Source: Haloterrigena salina JCM 13891
GTDB lineage: Archaea; Halobacteriota; Halobacteria; Halobacteriales; Natrialbaceae
Length of the DNA: 64,000 nt
NCBI RefSeq assembly: GCF_000337495.1
Contig: NZ_AOIS01000067.1
Span: 62,001-126,000, forward strand
Direction of reading: 5' to 3'
The position numbers and the translations under genes are program-made. Position 1 is the first letter of the stretch; each line of letters starts with the position of its first letter. Below, piece after piece: positions 59,952 through 64,000 of the stretch. A model generated the notes under the pieces. That model was not told where the DNA came from and did not search any database. It saw nothing but the letters and a program-made list of their open reading frames with translations.

Positions 59952-61625
59952 ATGATCACAGCCATTGGGGACCGTTCGAGGAGGCTGTTGGTGTGTCTCA
60001 CCGTCCTTTCGGTGACGGGTGCGCTGACCGGCGGCGTCGTCTGGGCGGCCGACGATGCAGCCGGTGCCGCGCCGAGCGAACCGTCGATCGAGAACGCACA
60101 GAAGCAGTGTGCGTGCGATTCCGGTGCCGCTCGCCTCGCCGGCGCCGGCGAAGCGAAGGCACTCGAACCGGGTTCGAACGCTGCACGCGTCGCGTTCGGT
60201 ACCGCCCAGACGGCGGATTTCGGCCGGATCGCAGTCGGATCGAACGCGACTCGCGAAGTGCCAATCCTCAATATCGGGCCGGATCCCGTGTCGGTGACTG
60301 ACGCGACGATCGAGGGGGACGACGCCGGCGCCTTCACCGTCACCGACGACTCCGTCTCGCCGATCGAACCCGGCGAAACGGAGCACGTAACGGTCGTCTT
60401 CAGCCCCGACCGCGACGGTACTCATCGCGCGACGCTTCGGCTCGAGCAGGCTACCGGACCGCTCGCGACCGCCGATCTGATCGGGACTGGCGTCACACCG
60501 GACATCGAAGTCGACCGGGAGCAGCTCCGGTTCGCGAATGTGACAGACCAGACGGTTGCGGAGACGTTCACCCTCACGAACGACGGGACCACACCGCTGA
60601 CGGTCGACGCGTTGCGAATCGTCGGTCCCGATCGAGCCGCCTTCGAACCGGCGGCTAGCAGTCCGTTCACGATCGAACCGGGACAAAGTCGGGAGGTTCC
60701 CGTGCGATTTACGCAGTCGGAACCGGCGGCGCGGTTCGCGACGATGCACATCCTGAGCGACGACCCCGAGCAGCCACAGCGAAACCTGTGGCTCACCAAC
60801 ACGCCGACGGTGGCCCGCGTCTCGCCGTCGCACATCAAAACGGACCGGACGCACGTGAACGCATCCGTCGTCGACGCGGCGCCGAACACGACGCAGTCAC
60901 TCAACATCTCGTGGCCGGCCACTCGAGACGATACCGTCGCGATCGACGCACTCTCGTACACCCCCGAGCGGGGCGGGGAGTTCTCGATCAACGTCACGAA
61001 ACGGGACGCGCAGTTCGAAGGGGCGCCTGCGTTCGAGCCCGCCGACGGAACGGAGGAGGTGGCGTTCGTCTCGATGGACAGCACCATCGCGAACGAGGAC
61101 CTTCAAGACGTCACCGTCACCTTCCGCGTGAGACAGGATCAACTGGCCGGAGACGAGGCTCCGGACGACGTGGCCCTGTACACGCATCGAAACGGCCAGT
61201 GGGTCGAGCTTCCGACGACGCTCGTAGACGAGAGTCGAACGCACTACTTCTTCGAAACGGAGTCGCCGGGACTGCTGGACTTCGCGACCGGGATCAAACA
61301 GGCGAACTTCCGCATCGACGACGCGGCCGTGAGCGTCACGGAGATCAGCGCCGGCGAAAGCGTCGACGTCGTGGTACGCGTCACCAACGTCGGCGGCGCT
61401 GACGGCACGTACACCGTGCGGCTCATCCGTGACGATACCGTCGTCGACCAGCGGGAACTGTCGATCGCGGCGACCGGAAGCCGCCAGACGATCCTCACAG
61501 AGTCATTCGACAATCCCGGAACCTACGAGTTGTACGTTAACGATCACTTAGTCGGAACTATCACGGTCCACGGATCTGCGGATTCGCTAACCGATCTGGC
61601 GTTCACGGCGCGCTCACCCGCCTGA
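59952..61625 (+). CDS. Large exported surface protein: choice-of-anchor-D-like repeats, PGF-pre-PGF-like and CARDB-like domains
   Basis: A 557-residue secreted protein. Signal peptide at 10-33 (LVCLTVLSVTGALTGGVVWA); two ASH/choice-of-anchor-D-like units (DFGRIAVGSNATREVPILNI at ~70-160; LRFANVTDQTVAETFTLTND at ~185-275); a PGF-pre-PGF-like segment (DVTVTFRVRQDQLAGD through FFETESPGLLDFATGI); and a CARDB-like domain (SVTEISAGESVDVVVRVTNV). No PGF-CTERM sorting helix is present at the end, so retention must be by other means. Possibly an adhesion or scaffold protein for the neighbouring system. Confidence 0.82.
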   Translation: MITAIGDRSRRLLVCLTVLSVTGALTGGVVWAADDAAGAAPSEPSIENAQKQCACDSGAARLAGAGEAKALEPGSNAARVAFGTAQTADFGRIAVGSNATREVPILNIGPDPVSVTDATIEGDDAGAFTVTDDSVSPIEPGETEHVTVVFSPDRDGTHRATLRLEQATGPLATADLIGTGVTPDIEVDREQLRFANVTDQTVAETFTLTNDGTTPLTVDALRIVGPDRAAFEPAASSPFTIEPGQSREVPVRFTQSEPAARFATMHILSDDPEQPQRNLWLTNTPTVARVSPSHIKTDRTHVNASVVDAAPNTTQSLNISWPATRDDTVAIDALSYTPERGGEFSINVTKRDAQFEGAPAFEPADGTEEVAFVSMDSTIANEDLQDVTVTFRVRQDQLAGDEAPDDVALYTHRNGQWVELPTTLVDESRTHYFFETESPGLLDFATGIKQANFRIDDAAVSVTEISAGESVDVVVRVTNVGGADGTYTVRLIRDDTVVDQRELSIAATGSRQTILTESFDNPGTYELYVNDHLVGTITVHGSADSLTDLAFTARSPA

Positions 61626-61870
61626 ATCTCCGCTGCGTTACGCCCCAAGATTCCCTCGACGGCCAGCGGATGTCCCGTGTGTGGAAGTACATTCTGTAGG
61701 TCCGTTCATCGAGGCGTTCCGTCTCGACGGGTCGGACGAGTCCCTTGGAGTCCTCGAGAAGTGACGCGGAGCCCTCGCGAACGATGACGCCGAGGCCCAT
61801 GAAGGTGCCGTCGAGGCGAACCTCGGGGTCCGCTGGGTCAGTACGTAACCTCGGATACAGGACGCGCTCC
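61603..61870 (-). pseudogene. Probable frameshifted C-terminal continuation of the small Tat protein
   Basis: Directly after the 87-residue Tat gene's stop, another reverse-strand frame carries coding-like sequence: RVLYPRLRTDPADPEVRLDG, TFMGLGVIVREGSASLLEDS and ERLDERTYRMYFHTRDIRW. A single-base loss near 61855-61865 (around GGAGCGCG) would separate it from the upstream frame. It overlaps the 3' end of the convergent surface-protein gene by 23 bp. No family recognised. Confidence 0.45.
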
Positions 61871-62101
61871 GGGGGCAATGACTTCCTCGTTTGTGTCTTC
61901 GATTTCGAATTGAGGTTCTGGCTCTGCCTCAGTCTCAAATTGGGGTTCTGGTTCCGCCTGGGTCTCGAATTGAGGTTCTGGTTCCGCCTCGGTCTCGGCG
62001 ACCCCAGACCCGGCGAGCGTTGTCGTCCCGGCGAGCAGCCCCCCGGTTGCTTTGAGTACGTTCCGTCTCGACATCGCATCGGTAGCGTTGTGGTCGGCCA
62101 T
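61838..62101 (-). CDS. Small Tat-exported protein with three EPEPQFE repeats
   Basis: An 87-residue protein: MADHNATDAMSRRNVLKATG with a twin-arginine-type signal (to about residue 38, GSGVAET), then three tandem copies of a ten-residue unit, EAEPEPQFET, and a short tail. No lipobox. The open frame ends soon after the repeats; the coding-like sequence downstream in another frame suggests truncation. Behind a copy of the shared promoter module. Confidence 0.65.
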   Translation of the reverse strand: MADHNATDAMSRRNVLKATGGLLAGTTTLAGSGVAETEAEPEPQFETQAEPEPQFETEAEPEPQFEIEDTNEEVIAPGARPVSEVTY

Positions 62102-62501
62102 CGGTGGGTCCTCCGTGTTCCATTTCGACCAATGACCCCTCTCACCGAAGAACCAGGCGCTCAATACTACGATCGACGGTCGCCGAGGAGGGCTAATTAT
62201 TTAGCGTCCCGTCCGGGTCTCTACCACCGAACGGTCTCGGACAGAGAATGGATCGAACGCTCTGTACCTACCGATTCGGTTCGGCTTCGACTGTGATTGT
62301 CGACGTACTGAATATATTTGTATTCAGCACGGTTCTATCAACATCCTCGAGGGAGTGTAGCGACTGAGGGGTTCCATTCCACGCAGAAACAGTGTCCGTT
62401 CGACCATAGCTTCCGCAGGCATCTGTATTGCGTAAGCCTCGGCGAGTCCACTTCTACTTCACTCCAATTACATGGTGCCGGTGGCGTGCGATTTTGATAC
62501 A
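62102..62501 (-). promoter_or_regulatory. 400-bp spacer with promoter module copy and a tRNA-end-like repeat
   Basis: No gene is seen. On the reverse strand, TATTGAG (62166-62160), N9, CTTCGG lie 65 bases before the 62101 start, with a degenerate box CTAAATAATTAGCCCT beginning at 62204, 38 bp upstream. Farther right, the sequence becomes AT-rich near 62310-62330 and holds the tRNA-Ala-end-like repeat at 62440. Confidence 0.5.
62440..62450 (+). repeat. CGGCGAGTCCA, partial copy of the tRNA-Ala 3' end (candidate distal attachment site)
   Basis: Eleven bases identical to the end of tRNA-Ala (44943-44953), with further scattered matches on both sides (AAGCCTCGGCGAGTCCACTT here against AAATCCCGGCGAGTCCATTT). 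It would bound a 17.5-kb segment starting at the tRNA. The short length makes chance possible. Confidence 0.4.
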
Positions 62502-63050
62502 CTATCGTCCAATCTCTAAGTCGAACTCGACAGTAACGACATCGTTGCTAAAATTAGTTGGTGGGGATGCCTCTCCGAGATTCGAATTGTCCAACAGTAG
62601 GCGGTAGGACCCCTCTGTGACCGTGCCGCTGACTGTCGTTCCAGCGCTCTCAAACGCACTGAGTGCCGACTTGTACGAAAACCGGTCCTCGTTAGTAAAG
62701 TACGTGTACTCGGATTCGTCCATGAAAATGACGTCGATCTCCGGTCCCTCGCGAACGATGAAATCGTACTCGATGAACCCGCTGCCATCGAAATCGAACT
62801 CGTAATAGATCCATTCGTCTTCCTCGATTTTTCGGGTATCTGACTTCGTTTCTTTTTGACTCAAGTCGGGGTCGTTGGGATAGTCGTCGTTCGCATCTAG
62901 AATACCGTCGTCGTCGGCATCCGAATTTGCCGACCCGCTAGTTTCATCAGTTCCGTTACTATCAGCAGTTTCATCGCTACTAAGACATCCCGCGACCCCG
63001 CTGAGACCGATGGCGCTCATCCCTAATACCGCCCTTCGTGAATAGTCCAT
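62502..63050 (-). CDS. Hypothetical lipoprotein with calcium-binding-like repeat, 182 aa
   Basis: A secreted protein: SRRAVLGMSAIGLSGVAGC (signal, lipobox), a Ser/Asp/Thr linker, a thrombospondin-3-like acidic loop (DADDDGILDANDDYPNDPD) that could bind calcium, and a beta-rich C-terminal domain (WIYYEFDFDGSGFIEYDFIV, GSYRLLLDNSNLGE). Moderately AT-rich. A start two codons upstream (63056) is equally possible. Upstream, GTGAA...TTCAC flanks an AT-rich core (about 63085-63101). Confidence 0.8.
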   Translation of the reverse strand: MDYSRRAVLGMSAIGLSGVAGCLSSDETADSNGTDETSGSANSDADDDGILDANDDYPNDPDLSQKETKSDTRKIEEDEWIYYEFDFDGSGFIEYDFIVREGPEIDVIFMDESEYTYFTNEDRFSYKSALSAFESAGTTVSGTVTEGSYRLLLDNSNLGEASPPTNFSNDVVTVEFDLEIGR

Positions 63051-63056
63051 ATTCAT

Positions 63057-63394
63057 GCGGAGAAGCAGGTAGTAATGTGCTTTGTGAAATAATTCTTCAC
63101 ATGAACGATACCATATGTGCGAATTAAATTCAAGTAAAGTTGAATATATCCGAGTGCGATACTGAAACGTCGTCAGAATAGCTTGGGTTCAATTCTGAGC
63201 GAAGAGTTCAAATCCCGAACAGACGCGACAGTGAGTCTGAGCCGTCGCTCCCGGCCTGGATCCGAGAACCCCGGCCCTATCGTCCGCCGTCGACAGACGG
63301 TCGTTTTCCGTGAGACGTATCGATCGGTCGCGACCGTCTCATCCGATGCAACCGAATAGAGTGCCCGCCGCATGGTGCCGGAGGAAATCAACTG
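63057..63394. other. Intergenic region, no supported gene
   Basis: 338 bp between the lipoprotein and the CBS-domain gene. The left third is AT-rich and likely holds the lipoprotein promoter, with a GTGAA-ataattc-TTCAC inverted repeat. A 72-codon reverse frame in the rest is arginine-rich with no recognisable signal, so I do not call it. Confidence 0.4.
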
Positions 63395-64000
63395 CTAGCT
63401 CGAGGCGGCGACACCGGAACCGTCCGCTACCGACGGGCCAGACTCGCTGATGCGCACCCGTCTGATACGCGTATCGTCGACGCGTTCGACGGTCAGTTCG
63501 GCGCCGTCGTAGGCGAACGTCTCGCCGGGCTCGACCAGTCGACCGGCGCGGTTGAAGACGAAGCCGGCGATCGTTTCGAACTCCTCGCCCTCGGGGAACT
63601 CGACGCCGGTGACGTCGTTGACGTCCTCGACGTTCACCTCGCCGTCGACGCGGACGGTTCGCTCGTCGACGGTCTCGATCGGTTCCGCCTCCTGGGTGTC
63701 GAGGATCTCGCCGACGACCGCCTCGACGATGTCCTCGGTGGTAACGATCCCCTCCGTCGTCCCGAACTCGTCGATGACGACGACCTGCTCGACGCGCTCG
63801 CGGCGCATCTCGCGGAACAACTCGTCGATCTGCTTGCTCTCCGGGACGTGCAGCGTCTCCTCGACGCGGGCCTCGAGCGAGCCGTCGTCGGTCGACTCGC
63901 GATCACCGACGAGGTCGCCGAGCGCGACGATCCCGACGACGGTATCGAGATCGCCGTCGTAGACCGGCAGGCGGGTGTGGCCGCTTTCGACGCAGTTCGC
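63395..64000 (-). CDS. CNNM/CorC (HlyC)-type CBS-domain transporter, C-terminal part
   Basis: The last 201 residues of a membrane protein whose start lies beyond the window. SGHTRLPVYDGDLDTVVGIV and EQVVVIDEFGTTEGIVTTED are the paired CBS domains; GEVNVEDVNDVTGVEFPEGE and VFNRAGRLVEPGETFAYDGA form the CorC/HlyC C-terminal domain. Family members transport or regulate Mg2+/Co2+. The transmembrane domain should be to the right of base 64000. Confidence 0.88.
   Translation of the reverse strand, partial: ANCVESGHTRLPVYDGDLDTVVGIVALGDLVGDRESTDDGSLEARVEETLHVPESKQIDELFREMRRERVEQVVVIDEFGTTEGIVTTEDIVEAVVGEILDTQEAEPIETVDERTVRVDGEVNVEDVNDVTGVEFPEGEEFETIAGFVFNRAGRLVEPGETFAYDGAELTVERVDDTRIRRVRISESGPSVADGSGVAASS

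Noticed and set aside
63205-63225. tRNA T-arm-like sequence (GAGTTCAAATCCCGAAC)
   Set aside because: No acceptor, D-arm or anticodon stem can be formed around it.
63173-63391. 72-residue reverse frame before the CBS-domain gene
   Set aside because: Basic, motif-free product in a region where true haloarchaeal proteins are acidic; no supporting start or promoter.

Overview
The window is chromosomal DNA of an extremely halophilic archaeon (class Halobacteria; a Natrialbaceae-like genome such as Natrinema or Haloterrigena is my inference). The basis is high G+C with strongly acidic proteins, FtsZ1, archaeal ribosomal proteins S3ae, S15 and an S10 paralogue, geranylgeranyl reductase, the archaeosine-precursor genes queD-queE-queC, bacterio-opsin-activator (Bat)-type regulators, a HalX response regulator and many Tat/lipobox exported proteins.

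Layout. 1-13 kb: MATE exporter (partial), pabC-pabA-pabB, an acidic helix-hairpin-helix protein, aroE, a Na+/Ca2+ exchanger, a winged-helix regulator, a large PAS/GAF/Bat regulator and dtdA. 13-25 kb: ftsZ1, an AT-rich orphan, a ferritin-like protein, a rhodanese/metallo-beta-lactamase protein, ferredoxin, geranylgeranyl reductase, a DUF4397 lipoprotein, an AbgA-like amidohydrolase, a DUF302 protein, an S10-like protein, Nudix and DUF5787-like proteins. 25-34 kb: MFS transporter, a TnpB relic, an AbrB-PhoU regulator, a NAD-kinase-like protein, a CinA-like protein and queDEC. 34-45 kb: a MEDS/PAS/GAF histidine kinase, an Fe-ADH-like protein with altered metal ligands, SDR/HxlR pair, the S15/RecJ-like/Pcc1/S3ae cluster, a 275-bp multi-arm inverted-repeat element, an acyl-CoA ligase and tRNA-Ala(GGC).

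44.9-62.5 kb is accessory. A frameshifted tyrosine integrase lies just past the tRNA-Ala gene. Copies of the tRNA 3' end occur at 45.03 kb and, imperfectly, at 62.44 kb. AT-rich cargo and the tail of a second integrase follow. Then comes a GC-rich block of surface and sensory genes: a curlin-like 19-residue repeat protein with two exported companions, an oligopeptide-binding protein whose two halves are in circularly permuted order, three signal-transduction proteins plus a Bat regulator, small DUF7123- and DUF7331-like proteins, and a large exported protein with choice-of-anchor-D-like, PGF-pre-PGF-like and CARDB-like regions. 62.5-64 kb holds a lipoprotein and the C-terminal part of a CBS/CorC protein.

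The most interesting find is a shared promoter module: TAYTRAG-N9-CYTCGR with a CTAG-containing box (CTMRNTRNYTAG) 38-39 bp upstream. It precedes the curlin-like gene, both DUF7331-like genes and a small Tat protein. In two intergenic regions the same layout is duplicated with a divergent second promoter. This suggests a coordinated, apparently undescribed regulon built around an archaeal curli-like surface protein. Motif counts and spacings were made by eye.
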